Origin: Filimonas lacunae
GTDB lineage: Bacteria; Bacteroidota; Bacteroidia; Chitinophagales; Chitinophagaceae
Direction of reading: 5' to 3'
Length of the DNA: 64,000 nucleotides
Assembly (NCBI RefSeq): GCF_002355595.1
Contig: NZ_AP017422.1
Location: 3,906,001 to 3,970,000 of the forward strand
A program made the translations under genes and the position numbers. Below are positions 36,320-46,300 of this stretch, piece by piece. Numbering within the stretch: position 1 is the stretch's first letter; the number at the start of each line of letters is the position of its first letter. The notes under the pieces are model-generated. The model was not told the DNA's origin and did no database searches. It saw nothing but the letters and a program-made list of their open reading frames with translations.

Positions 36320-37789
36320 TTACTGCATCCACCACAACTTGGTACCCTTAGTATCTCCCCCAATGGCCTTACCCGCATCGGTATAGTTTACCCGGTTAAT
36401 GTTAGCCTCAGATACCGGATAGGTAAGCCGGGTGGGTAAAAAAGGAGCAGTAGCATCCAGTGAGCCCGCTACGGGTGCTACAAACAAATCCTCCCCGCCT
36501 GGCATTGAAAAATCCAGCCGGTTTCTTTCAAACCAGGCCTGCAGCCCTTGCATGTATAAAGCCAGCCATTTTTGCACACCAATCACATTACGCCAGTCGT
36601 TAGCAACATAAGGCATTCTTGCCAGGTAGCTGGTGGCACTGTCATCAGACAACCCCCAAAATGCAAAACTGTAGCGGATCCCCTTTTCGTAATGCTCTGC
36701 CGCCGTGCCACTCACCGCATAGTTGCGGGCAGCCGCTTCCGCCAGTGCAAACTCCACCTCAGCACTGGTCATAATAATGCCCGGCAAAGTAGGGTCGTAA
36801 GCACGTGCGCCCGGAAATGATAGCTTGCTCAAATTATACTGGTTATCAGAAGCATTAATGCCATAAGGCTTGCCCACATAAGCCTTATCATCTGAAGAAG
36901 GTCGCACATAAACAGGCAAACGCGGGTCGTTTACCGATTGCATATATTTTACCAGTGTTTCACTGGCCACAAACTCGTTAGAGATTCCTGTGCCGGACTG
37001 TTCGTTAAAAGGAAACTGGTCGCCAACAGATGCCAGGTAAGGAAACAAAGCATCATCATCCGTTCCATTCAGCACCCCGGCAGTAGCCGCTGCTTCAATA
37101 ATAGTTTTTGCCTTGGCGGCATTTACTTCCGTACCACCCAGCATGCGCAGCCCTATACGCAGTTTCAGGCTGTTGGCCAGCTTTTTCCACTGAGCCACAT
37201 CGCTATTATAAATCAACTCCCCACTTCTAAAGCCCCCTGCTGCCGTATCCAGCAATGCCACCTGTGCATCCAGTTTTTTCACCAGGCTATCATAAATGGT
37301 AGCCGCATCATCATACACCGGTGTAAAATCATCCAGCCCCGCCAGCGCCTGGCTATAAGGTACGTTGCCATAACAATCAGCCAGCACCTGGTAAATCCAT
37401 ACACTTAATATATTGGCAATAGCCACCTGGTTGGGCGAACCAGATTCGGGATTCTCCGCATTGATGCGTAATATTTCATTCAGGTTACCTAAAGCGCTTT
37501 GATATAAACTCCATATGGTGCTGTTAGAGGTCTCGTCCAGTTGATATCGGCTATCGGTTTCTTTTTGTCCCTGCGACCAGTATTGCGCATACAACATCCC
37601 TATCTTCCCATTCACCGCATTGCCATAGATAATGTCCAGCGACTTTTTCTCCGCCCCGGTAATTAACGATTCCAGTGTGGCAGTAGTAGGTTTGGTAGGA
37701 TCATTATTAATATCCAGCCCCTTTTTACAGGCCATTATTCCCATTGCAGCAATAACAGCTATCCATTGTATTTTCAGAAGTGATTTCAT
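36320..37789 (-). CDS. SusD/RagB-family outer-membrane lipoprotein
   Basis: The 489-aa protein has a lipoprotein signal with the cysteine in MGIMACKKG. It then resembles the SusD-like family: LDINNDPTKPTTATLESLIT near the mature start, a helical TPR-like core, and a C-terminal WFERNRLDFSMPGGED region typical of the SusD_2 group. SusD lipoproteins form a lid on the SusC channel and capture glycans or peptides at the cell surface. It starts 17 bp after the susC stop. No glycoside hydrolase or peptidase is nearby, so the substrate cannot be guessed; SusD_2-type pairs are often linked to peptides or unknown ligands. Confidence 0.92.
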   Translation of the reverse strand: MKSLLKIQWIAVIAAMGIMACKKGLDINNDPTKPTTATLESLITGAEKKSLDIIYGNAVNGKIGMLYAQYWSQGQKETDSRYQLDETSNSTIWSLYQSALGNLNEILRINAENPESGSPNQVAIANILSVWIYQVLADCYGNVPYSQALAGLDDFTPVYDDAATIYDSLVKKLDAQVALLDTAAGGFRSGELIYNSDVAQWKKLANSLKLRIGLRMLGGTEVNAAKAKTIIEAAATAGVLNGTDDDALFPYLASVGDQFPFNEQSGTGISNEFVASETLVKYMQSVNDPRLPVYVRPSSDDKAYVGKPYGINASDNQYNLSKLSFPGARAYDPTLPGIIMTSAEVEFALAEAAARNYAVSGTAAEHYEKGIRYSFAFWGLSDDSATSYLARMPYVANDWRNVIGVQKWLALYMQGLQAWFERNRLDFSMPGGEDLFVAPVAGSLDATAPFLPTRLTYPVSEANINRVNYTDAGKAIGGDTKGTKLWWMQ

Positions 37790-37806
37790 TTCAATAGTTT
37801 TTCAGG

Positions 37807-40800
37807 TTAAAATCCAATGCTCAGGTTAATGCCATAACTACGCACCGAAGGCAAGGCCCCACCTTCCAGCCCCTGTATGTTTAAATCGGAGTTAAGAATA
37901 TTGGAAGGATCTACGTTGGGCGCATTGGCATGTATCAGCCACAGGTTGCGGCCATACAAACTCAGGCGTGCATTGGCAGCTTTTATTTTCGATACCCATT
38001 TCTCAGGCAGACTATACCCTAAACGCACTTCGCGCAGGTACACAAAACCCGCATCATACAGGTTGGCTTTATTAATAGATCGGCCGTAATTGGTTTTGAA
38101 GTGATTGGCAGCATTGATCTTTACCGTATTCGCATTACCATCCGGCCCCACACCTGGTACTATGATACCTGTTTCGCGGATATTATTCTCCACCGTTTCC
38201 TGTAAGGTACCGGAGTATAAACCATACAGGTTGGTATAAGAGAAGAAGTTACCACCTTTCTGAAAATCGATCAACGCACTTAGCGAAATGTTTTTATAAC
38301 TGAAAGTGTTGCTGATGCCTCCTATAAAGTCTGGCTGTGTAGTACCGATAATTTGTCCCGGAGCCGATTTAATATAATGGCCTGATGAATCCACCATCTT
38401 ATTACCCCTGCTATCATAAGTATAATCCGTACCGGTAATAGCAAACAACGGCTGCCCTTCAATAGCGGTTACCGAAACAGAACCTAAGCGCCTTTCCGTA
38501 GCCAGCGTATACGTGGTAACATCGGGGTTATTAGGCACATCCAGCTTCAACAGCTTGCTGCGGTTGAAAGAGAAGTTGAAAGCAATATCCCAGGCAAAAC
38601 TGTTTTTCAGTTCAATAGGCCGGCCCGTTAATTCCAGTTCAAAACCACGTGTTCTTGATTTACCAATGTTGGCATAAAAGCTATTATATCCGCTGGCAGC
38701 AGAAACCGTTAGAGGCACAATCAGGTTACGGGTGGTGCGCGTATATACAGTCGCATCTACACCTACCCTGTTATTTAAAAACTTCAGCTCCAGACCTGCT
38801 TCCACCTCCGTACTTTTCTCCGGCAGCAGGTTGCTGTTGCCCAGGTTGGCATCTTTAGAAATGATAGGATTCGTTCCAAACAATCCGGGCTGCGCATACG
38901 CATTACCCGTGCGGTAAGGGTCAGTATCGCTGCCTATTTCAGCCACACTCACCCTGGCTTTACCAAACGAAAGCCAGTTCCATTTCAACCAGTCAGAGAA
39001 CATGGCCGACAGTGAAGCTGAAGGATAGAAATAAGAGTTATGGCCTTTTGCCAGTGTGCTGGACCAATCGTTACGCCCGGTAATATTCAGGAACAGGCTG
39101 TTATTATAGCCAAACGTAACATCCCCGAATAACGAGTTAATACGTTTGTTCAAACGATACTCTGTAAAAGCTACCCGGCTGGTAGTATTCGTAAACGTGT
39201 ATAATCCAGGAACAATCAGGCCCGTTACCACACCACTATTAATATCATCCTCACGCGTCATGATATTGCCACCTACTGTAGCATTGATATCCAGCTTTTT
39301 GGTAAGATCCTTTTTCACCGTTGCCAGGAACAGGTAGTTCATTTCACGGAACGTTCTGTCCGTACGTGTATAACCACCCGCCTGGTAATCTTTAGGCGAA
39401 CGCTCTTCAATTAACGTAGTAAACTGATCCATAAACACTTTGCCCGACAGGTTTAACCAACTGGTAGGTTTTATTTCCAATCCCGCCAGACCAAACAAAC
39501 GATCCCTGCTATCACTCTCATAACCGTTGTAAGCAGTCCAGTACGGACTGGTAGCCGAAGTTGGTGTTGGATCGGAGAACGATTTACGGTTCCAGCTCAC
39601 CTGCGAGCCATCCGGAAACGCGTAATATTTCAACATATCATTTTCCAGCTGACGCTGGCCAAACATGGTGAATAACTGCGTAGGATTGGTTCCGGCAAAA
39701 CCGGTTCCCGACCTGCCCTTGGCGCGGTTGTTAGAATAGTTGGCGCTGGCCACAGCGGTAATGGCATCATTTAATTTATAAGTACCATTAAAGCCGATAT
39801 TGTTGCGGTTTAAATCGGAGTTAGGCAATATGAATTGCTGCGTTAAGTTGCTGTACGACAAACGGAAAGTACCTTTATCTGAACCACCGCTTACACTAAT
39901 GCTATTAGTGAGAGTGTGGCCTGTACGGTAGAAATCTTTTACGTTATCAGGCTGTGGCAACCATTGCGTGGTTTTACCAAAGTAGGGGTTATTCTTATCC
40001 TTATCAAAGGAGTAGTAAGGACGCACCACCTGCCCTTTTAATTCAGGCCCCCATGATTCATCAATAGAATACTGCGGCATCAGATCGTACCCGCCTTTAA
40101 TAGGATCATTATAAGTAGCTGAGGTACCGCTCAAAAACTGATCAGGGTGCTGGCTATACCAAAGGGTATCAAAGCCAGAGGCCACAAAAGAAGGATCATC
40201 CGATGCTCCACCTGCACCATACCTGTTCTGGTATTTAGTGCGCATATACACCTTATCCATCTGTGCGTTAAGGCTATAAGTGATACCCAGCTTTTTACTG
40301 GACGAACCACGTTTGGTGGTAATCAATACAACCCCATTGGAACCACGGCTACCATATAAAGCAGATGCCGCAGCACCTTTCAGCACAGATATCTGCTCAA
40401 TATCATCGGGGTTAATATCCTGTATGGGGCTACCGTAATCATAGCCTCCACCACCCGCCGCCTGGCTTACATTTGCAGCCGGGTTATTATTCCCCATAAA
40501 TATACCATCTACCACAAACAAGGCATTGTTATCGCCGGTAATAGACTTGTTACCACGGATAGTAACTTTAGATGACCCACTCATAGAACCGGTGTTGCCG
40601 TTGATTTGCACACCGGCCAGCTTGCCCTGTAAAGCAGTAACAAAATTGGGTTCCTTAGCCACCTGCACGGCATCGCCTTTTATCTCCTGTATAGAATACC
40701 CCACTGCCTTTCCTTTTTTGGAAATGCCCATGGCAGTTACTTTCACTTCCTGCAATTGCTGTCCGCTTTTGCTGCTCAGCTGCACGGTTAACGGGGCCGT

Positions 40801-41472
40801 ACTGCTCAGTAACACCACATCTTTATTAGAATAACCCACCGCCGAAAACACGACGGAAGTGCCTGCTTTAAAAGGAATAGAAAAACTACCGTTTTCCTTA
40901 CCGCTATAGGTTTTACCACTTTCAAATGTGATGGTAGCGAACGAGATGGCTTTGCCATTGATGTCCTGCACCGTACCGGTAACATATACCGTATCTGTAG
41001 CACTGGCCGAATCAGGCTTTGCAGCCGCCACAGGATCATTTTTCTTTAATGGCAACGTATCTTTCGGGGGCGCTTTAGCAGCACTGTCCACCGGCGGCAC
41101 CGTAGTAGCGGGCTTTGCCGTGCTATCGGCTGCCGGCGCTGCCATTGGCGTTATTTTAAATGTATTTTTTTCAGCAAACTGTACCTGAAAGCTGGTGGCT
41201 TCCGGCACTTTAAATGCACCCAGTTGTGCATCCTGATACAGTACCCACACAGAGTCATCAGCATTTACCTGCAGGGTAAACCGCCCGTCTTCAGCGGTTA
41301 CAGCTTTACCTTTCAGTGCTTTAGACTGTAATACATATTCTTTCTGCGGAGAACCATCTAATGCCAGCAGTTTGCCGATGATGGTTTTAGACGTTTGCTG
41401 GGCTTTGGCGGTAGCAGTTAATAACAAACATGCCAAAACAAGAGAGGCTAAGTGTAAAGTTTTTCCAGGCAT
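37807..41472 (-). CDS. SusC/RagA-family TonB-linked outer-membrane transporter with two N-terminal carboxypeptidase-regulatory-like modules
   Basis: The 1221-aa protein (ATG 41472; the frame is open to 41517) begins with a signal peptide (HLASLVLACLLLTATAKAQ). Two CarboxypepD_reg-like modules follow. The first, at ~25-95, contains TIIGKLLALDGSPQKEYVL. The second, at ~155-230, contains VTGTVQDINGKAISFATITF. They are joined by a ~60-residue Ala/Pro/Asp/Lys-rich linker. Next come the plug domain (ALQGKLAGVQING, VDGIFMG, DIEQISVLKGAAASALYGSR) and a ~850-residue beta-barrel ending in aromatic GINLSIGF. SusC proteins import large nutrients with TonB energy. The doubled module and linker are unusual, since one module is standard. 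The next gene is susD, 17 bp away. Confidence 0.93.
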   Translation of the reverse strand: MPGKTLHLASLVLACLLLTATAKAQQTSKTIIGKLLALDGSPQKEYVLQSKALKGKAVTAEDGRFTLQVNADDSVWVLYQDAQLGAFKVPEATSFQVQFAEKNTFKITPMAAPAADSTAKPATTVPPVDSAAKAPPKDTLPLKKNDPVAAAKPDSASATDTVYVTGTVQDINGKAISFATITFESGKTYSGKENGSFSIPFKAGTSVVFSAVGYSNKDVVLLSSTAPLTVQLSSKSGQQLQEVKVTAMGISKKGKAVGYSIQEIKGDAVQVAKEPNFVTALQGKLAGVQINGNTGSMSGSSKVTIRGNKSITGDNNALFVVDGIFMGNNNPAANVSQAAGGGGYDYGSPIQDINPDDIEQISVLKGAAASALYGSRGSNGVVLITTKRGSSSKKLGITYSLNAQMDKVYMRTKYQNRYGAGGASDDPSFVASGFDTLWYSQHPDQFLSGTSATYNDPIKGGYDLMPQYSIDESWGPELKGQVVRPYYSFDKDKNNPYFGKTTQWLPQPDNVKDFYRTGHTLTNSISVSGGSDKGTFRLSYSNLTQQFILPNSDLNRNNIGFNGTYKLNDAITAVASANYSNNRAKGRSGTGFAGTNPTQLFTMFGQRQLENDMLKYYAFPDGSQVSWNRKSFSDPTPTSATSPYWTAYNGYESDSRDRLFGLAGLEIKPTSWLNLSGKVFMDQFTTLIEERSPKDYQAGGYTRTDRTFREMNYLFLATVKKDLTKKLDINATVGGNIMTREDDINSGVVTGLIVPGLYTFTNTTSRVAFTEYRLNKRINSLFGDVTFGYNNSLFLNITGRNDWSSTLAKGHNSYFYPSASLSAMFSDWLKWNWLSFGKARVSVAEIGSDTDPYRTGNAYAQPGLFGTNPIISKDANLGNSNLLPEKSTEVEAGLELKFLNNRVGVDATVYTRTTRNLIVPLTVSAASGYNSFYANIGKSRTRGFELELTGRPIELKNSFAWDIAFNFSFNRSKLLKLDVPNNPDVTTYTLATERRLGSVSVTAIEGQPLFAITGTDYTYDSRGNKMVDSSGHYIKSAPGQIIGTTQPDFIGGISNTFSYKNISLSALIDFQKGGNFFSYTNLYGLYSGTLQETVENNIRETGIIVPGVGPDGNANTVKINAANHFKTNYGRSINKANLYDAGFVYLREVRLGYSLPEKWVSKIKAANARLSLYGRNLWLIHANAPNVDPSNILNSDLNIQGLEGGALPSVRSYGINLSIGF

Positions 41473-41557
41473 ACGGTAGGTTAGAATGGAACAATGAATA
41501 AAAAATCGTCGCTCCATTCTTCCAAAAACATTGCCAAAAAAACTAATACAACCTCAT

Positions 41558-42121
41558 TTAATCCAGCCGTTTGCTTATTTCGTCGTCAATTCGCTTGAAT
41601 AAATGTTCTGGCTTATAGGTGCGCCAGTTAAGAATTTCCATCAATTCTATGTAGTAATTCAGCTTGCGTTTTTTGAAATCATACTGCGCAGCTTCCGATA
41701 AATTTAATAGTACCATCCAGCCATTTTCATCGGTAACTTCCTCAAACCACTCCTGGTAATAATCCTTATCGCCGCTGTGAAAATTCAACACATTCTCGCC
41801 TATCAGAATATACTTGGTAATACCCTGCTCAAAAAGTTTATCAATCACATCCCGTTTTAGCGTCATGATATCATTTTCAATGGCATCATTCCACTCCCCC
41901 AGTAATTCAATGATAGCAAAATGCAGATCATAATCCACATATAAAATCTTCAGGTATAATGTGCGGCTGCCAAATTCATCCCACTGAGGATGAATATAAT
42001 AGTTGTATACTGTTTGCGAAAATTCAAACTCACTATACGTACGCCCAAAGAAAGGCGAACGGCTGTCTTCTTCCGCAGTATACAGGTGTCTCCAGTTAAA
42101 AAATGGTTCTATATCATGCAT
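41558..42121 (-). CDS. Conserved-looking protein of unknown function, 187 aa
   Basis: The soluble, acidic 187-aa protein has no signal peptide or membrane span. Its sequence is rich in aromatic residues and has alternating strands and helices (TLYLKILYVDYDLHFAIIEL, ITKYILIGENVLNFHSG). I do not recognise a family. It lies on the same strand 85 bp before susC, with the Rpn-gene terminator upstream, so it could be the first gene of the susCD transcript. No catalytic motif is visible. Confidence 0.7.
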   Translation of the reverse strand: MHDIEPFFNWRHLYTAEEDSRSPFFGRTYSEFEFSQTVYNYYIHPQWDEFGSRTLYLKILYVDYDLHFAIIELLGEWNDAIENDIMTLKRDVIDKLFEQGITKYILIGENVLNFHSGDKDYYQEWFEEVTDENGWMVLLNLSEAAQYDFKKRKLNYYIELMEILNWRTYKPEHLFKRIDDEISKRLD

Positions 42122-42171
42122 CCATGCAAAGTTAGGGGGGAAATTGTTAACTGTATTTCAATAGAAAGCAT

Positions 42172-42203
42172 AAAAAAAGCCTCTTACGCATTGGGTAAGA
42201 GGC
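42172..42203 (-). terminator. Terminator after the first Rpn-family gene
   Basis: GCCTCTTAC and GTAAGAGGC pair perfectly around a 7-nt loop, and the minus strand continues with seven T residues. Confidence 0.9.
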
Positions 42204-42224
42204 CTGGAGTAATATATTTATATC

Positions 42225-43166
42225 CTACAACGAAGCATTGCTATCGGCAGATAAATTGTTTTTAATCTCAACTACAAAATCAATATCTACCTCCATTAGG
42301 CGGGCTATTTTGGGTATATCAAAATCAGTTTCCCGAAGCAAAATCTCAATCCCTTTAATTTTCCCCCGCGTTTCTGCAATAGAAGTTTCATACTGCAATA
42401 TTTCTTCGTAAATACCCATTCTTTCACGTTTTATGGTAAGGCTCTCCACCTCTTTCTCAAATTTATGAAAATCCGCGGAATCCCCAAAATCAGCATATCG
42501 TTTAATAAATTGAAGCAACCTGCCTATTTTATCTTTAGAAAACTTTTTTTCAAGCAACCTACGCACAAGCGAAATAGCCGAATCAAACAACTGCTCACGT
42601 CTCCCTCCTTTCTGTTGTAAAAGAGTCAATACAGTAAGAATCACAATGGCAAACGGATTCTCGCTTTGCTCAAGCAAAGTAACATCCTGCGCTTTCACCT
42701 TATAGGTATTGAACCGGAAAATCAGGCTGGTACCAAAGCAATCATACTCATATCTATCGGGTTGATACTTATCATCGTTGTCTGTAAAGATGGCCAGAGA
42801 AGTGATCTCGTGGTGAAACTTGTCACATATGCGGTAAAAATAAGTGAACATTCGTGCCGGAAAGCTGGTATCAATATATCCCTGCACTTCTATGTGTACC
42901 AACAACCATTTTTCAGTACCATCCTTATACCAGGTTTTTACTAGTTTGTCAACAAAGCGTGGATGACGTATGTGACTATCAGGAGTTATTTCATGCAGTT
43001 CTTTATCCAAAAACTCAAAGCCCCTTTCCATATCAAATACACTGTCTGCATTAGCAAAGAAAAATCGCAGAAAGTCAACAAACAAATCTTCTATAATCCC
43101 TTTCCAAAGTATATCTCTTTTTTGTAAAGTCGGTTCGGTAGCAGCAAGCAATTGGTTTATTTTCAT
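42225..43166 (-). CDS. Rpn-family PD-(D/E)XK nuclease (recombination-promoting nuclease / putative transposase)
   Basis: The 313-aa protein shows the PD-(D/E)XK nuclease core of the Rpn/YhgA-like family: Asp73 in FVDKLVK and Glu93-x-Gln95 in VHIEVQG, followed by the family's FPARMFTYFYRICDKF and DxYEYD-type segments. Rpn proteins of Escherichia coli are DNA endonucleases that promote RecA-independent recombination; many copies occur per genome. The C-terminal half is helical and ends with a short region (DFDIPKIARLMEVDIDFVVEI). A close paralog is at 49976-50911 in the same orientation. Both have a conserved leader with CTGAACAAAATGAACAG about 35 bp before the ATG and a hairpin terminator after the stop. 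No terminal inverted repeats or target duplications were found. Confidence 0.88.
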   Translation of the reverse strand: MKINQLLAATEPTLQKRDILWKGIIEDLFVDFLRFFFANADSVFDMERGFEFLDKELHEITPDSHIRHPRFVDKLVKTWYKDGTEKWLLVHIEVQGYIDTSFPARMFTYFYRICDKFHHEITSLAIFTDNDDKYQPDRYEYDCFGTSLIFRFNTYKVKAQDVTLLEQSENPFAIVILTVLTLLQQKGGRREQLFDSAISLVRRLLEKKFSKDKIGRLLQFIKRYADFGDSADFHKFEKEVESLTIKRERMGIYEEILQYETSIAETRGKIKGIEILLRETDFDIPKIARLMEVDIDFVVEIKNNLSADSNASL

Positions 43167-43197
43167 ATAAGCTCAAAATAAAAAAGCAGGCTGATAT

Positions 43198-43218
43198 AAA
43201 TCTGTTCATTTTGTTCAG
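43198..43218 (-). promoter_or_regulatory. Conserved leader element of the Rpn-family gene (copy 2)
   Basis: The 17-bp core (CTGAACAAAATGAACAG on the coding strand, 43202-43218) lies 35 bp before the start codon. A similar leader TTTTATTTT-GAGC-TATATG follows in both Rpn paralogs. The 21-bp stretch is identical to 218-238. It may be a promoter/operator or a nuclease recognition site. Confidence 0.6.
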
Positions 43219-43255
43219 ACTTTAAATTGCCTGTTTAACAATCACATTATAAAAA

Positions 43256-43282
43256 CAAAAAGCGGCGCCGGATGGCGCCGCT
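43256..43282 (-). terminator. Terminator of the RND efflux operon
   Basis: AGCGGCGCC and GGCGCCGCT pair perfectly around GGAT; on the minus strand TTTTTGTTTTT follows. It lies 40 bp after the permease stop. Confidence 0.9.
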
Positions 43283-43322
43283 CTGTTTTCTAAGGCCGTA
43301 CTAATGAAACAAATCCTGTCAG

Positions 43323-46300
43323 TTAACTTGTCCTGTTCTGTATAATGTTTTGATCAATAGCTTCTTCATTTCTACGCTGCTCTTCCAGCTTGCGCATTTT
43401 TCGTCTGTACGAGATATTCATGATAATTACAAACAGTACTGGCACCACAAAGATAGCCAGTGTTGTTGCCGCAATCATACCGCCAAACACCGTCCAACCA
43501 ATGGTGTTACGAGCCTGTGATGCAGCACCCGTAGCCACTGCCAGCGGTAACACACCCAGGATAAACGCCAGGGAGGTCATGATAATCGGACGTAAACGCA
43601 ATTGTACCGCTTGTAAGGTAGCGTGTGTAATATCCACCCCGCGGTCTACCCTTTCTTTGGCAAACTCCACAATCAGGATGGCGTTCTTAGCCGCCAGACC
43701 AATCAGGGTAATCATACCAATCTGCGCATAAATGTTGTTGTTCAGTCTTGGTATCAGCACCAGCGTTAAGATAGAGCCGAATAAACCGATAGGTACGGCA
43801 AAGATTACCGCAAACGGAACCGACCAGCTCTCATACAGTGCTGCCAGGAACAGGAACACGAATATGATAGACACCGCAAACAACATCAGCGTACTGTTAC
43901 CCGCTGCTATCTCCTCACGGGTCATACCCGAAAATTCGTAGCTGTAACCAGCAGGCAAAGTTTGTGCTGCCACTTCTTTCAACGCTTCAATAGCCTGACC
44001 AGAGCTGAAGCCTGGCTTAGGCGAACCGTTTATCTCAATAGATCTGTACACGTTGTAGTGCGATACCAACGCCGGAGATTCAACCAGCTTAATGCTTACC
44101 AATGCACTCAGCGGCGTCATGTTGCCCTGGCTGTTACGTACATATATCTGGTTCAACGCAGAAAGCGAAGAACGGTAAGCACTGTCGGCCATCGCCATTA
44201 CGCGGAAGTTACGGCCATACAGGTTAAAATCGTTGATATAAGTACTACCCATCATAGTACCCATCGTGCTGTATACATCACTGATAGCAATACCCAGCTT
44301 CTTCGCTTTCTCCCTGTCTACATCTATACGGTAGGTGGGAGTTTTGGTGTTGAAGAAGGTATATGCCATTCCTATTTCAGGTCTTTGATACAGGGCACCC
44401 AGGAATTTCTTGGCAATGCCTTCAAATACCTGGATACTATCACTGCTGGTAGTTTGCTGCAATTCAATAGTGAAACCCGATGTTTGTCCCAAACCAGGAA
44501 TCGCCGGTGGCGCAATAGCCAGAATCCGGGCTTCCTTGATATCACCGGTACGCTTGTACACCTCTGTTAATACACCTTGTAACTGCTCTTCCTTGCTTTT
44601 CCTGTCATCCCACTTTTTCAAACTCACGAACATGGTGCCCACGTTACTCTTGTTAGAGAAACTGATAATGTTCAAACCAGCCAGCGCACCTACCACGTTT
44701 ACCGCAGGAATGCTCTTCACACGGTTCATGATATCCTTAGCCATGGCAATGTTGCGGGTAGTAGAAGTACCTTCCGGCATTTCATAGGTCACATAAAAAC
44801 GACCTTCATCTTCTGTAGGGATAAAGCCGGTTGGTTTCGATTTCAGCAATAAGCCTAAACCCACAAACAACACAATCATCATTATCACTACATACTTGGC
44901 ACCCTTAATCCATTTGGCTACACCTCTGGTATAAGAGTGACTCACTTTATCAAACCATACGTTAAAGCGGTCAAAGAATTTATCCAGGAAGTTTTTCTTA
45001 TCGTTGGCTGTTTTGGAAGGTTTCAGCATCAGGCTACATAAAGCCGGAGTAAGTGATAACGCCACAAAAGCCGAGATAATTACAGACACCGCAATGGTAA
45101 TAGCAAACTGCTGATACAGGCGGCCTACAATACCTGGCGCAAAGCTTACCGGCACAAACACCGCAGCAAGAATCAACGCAATGGCAATTACCGGACCTGA
45201 GATATCTTTCATCGCCTTTTCAGTAGCTTCTTTTGGCGACAGCTTTTCATGATCAATATAATGCTGTACCGCTTCCACCACCACAATGGCGTCATCCACC
45301 ACAATACCAATAGCCAGCACAAACGCAAACAACGTAAGCGTGTTAATGGTAAAGCCAAAAGGTATAAACAGGATAAACGTACCAATCAACGAAACCGGGA
45401 TAGCCAGCACAGGAATCAGTGTAGCGCGCCAGCTCTGTAAGAACAGGAACACCACAATAATTACCAGAATCAACGCTTCCACAAAAGTGTGCAATACTTC
45501 TTCAATAGAAGTAGATACCACGGTGGCAGTTTCTAAAGGAATAGCATAATCCATGTCTTTAGGAAAACGCGCCTTCATTTCATCCAAAGCCTTCAACACT
45601 CCTTTATAGGTATCCAGCGCATTAGCACCGGGAGCCTGGTAAATCAGCAAAAACGCTGCTGGCTTACTGTTTACAAAGGCGTTAATGCTGTAATCAAATT
45701 TTCCCAGTTCTACACGGGCTACATCTTTTAAACGCACCAGGCTTCCGTCAGCAGGGTTTGTACGCACAATGATCTCTTCAAAGTCCTGCTGTGTTTTTAA
45801 ACGGCTGTTGGTTAAAATGTTGTATTCAAAACTTTGTGTACCAGGCTGAGGGTTACCACCCACCGAACCAGCAGCCACCTGCAGGTTCTGCTCATTCAGG
45901 GCCGCTGTTACATCACTGCTCGTCATTCCAAGGGCAGCCAGTTTAGCAGGGTTTAACCATACACGCATACCAAAGTCATCTGCCCTGGTTACAATATCAC
46001 CCACCCCCTTTACACGCAATAAGGCATCTTTCAGGTAAATGTTAGTATAGTTACCCAGGAAAGTGGCATCGTGTGTACCGTTAGGCGAGTAAAACGCAAT
46101 CGCCATCATAATAGATGGGTTACGCTTTTTGGTAGTCAACCCCAAACGTTTTACCGCATCCGGCAAAGTTGGTTCAGCCACACTCACCCTGTTCTGTACG
46201 TCCAGGGTAGCAATGTTAATGTCCGTACCAATTTCAAAGTTTACGGTAATGCTGCTCTGACCCGAAGCAGTACTGTTACTGCTCATGTAAGTCATGCCCG

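Noticed and set aside
43187-43233. Inverted repeats (CAGGC/GCCTG) flanking the 17-bp leader element, seemingly compensated in the other copies
   Set aside because: Arms of 5 bp at unequal spacing are easily due to chance, and one arm of the third copy pairs better with a local hairpin.
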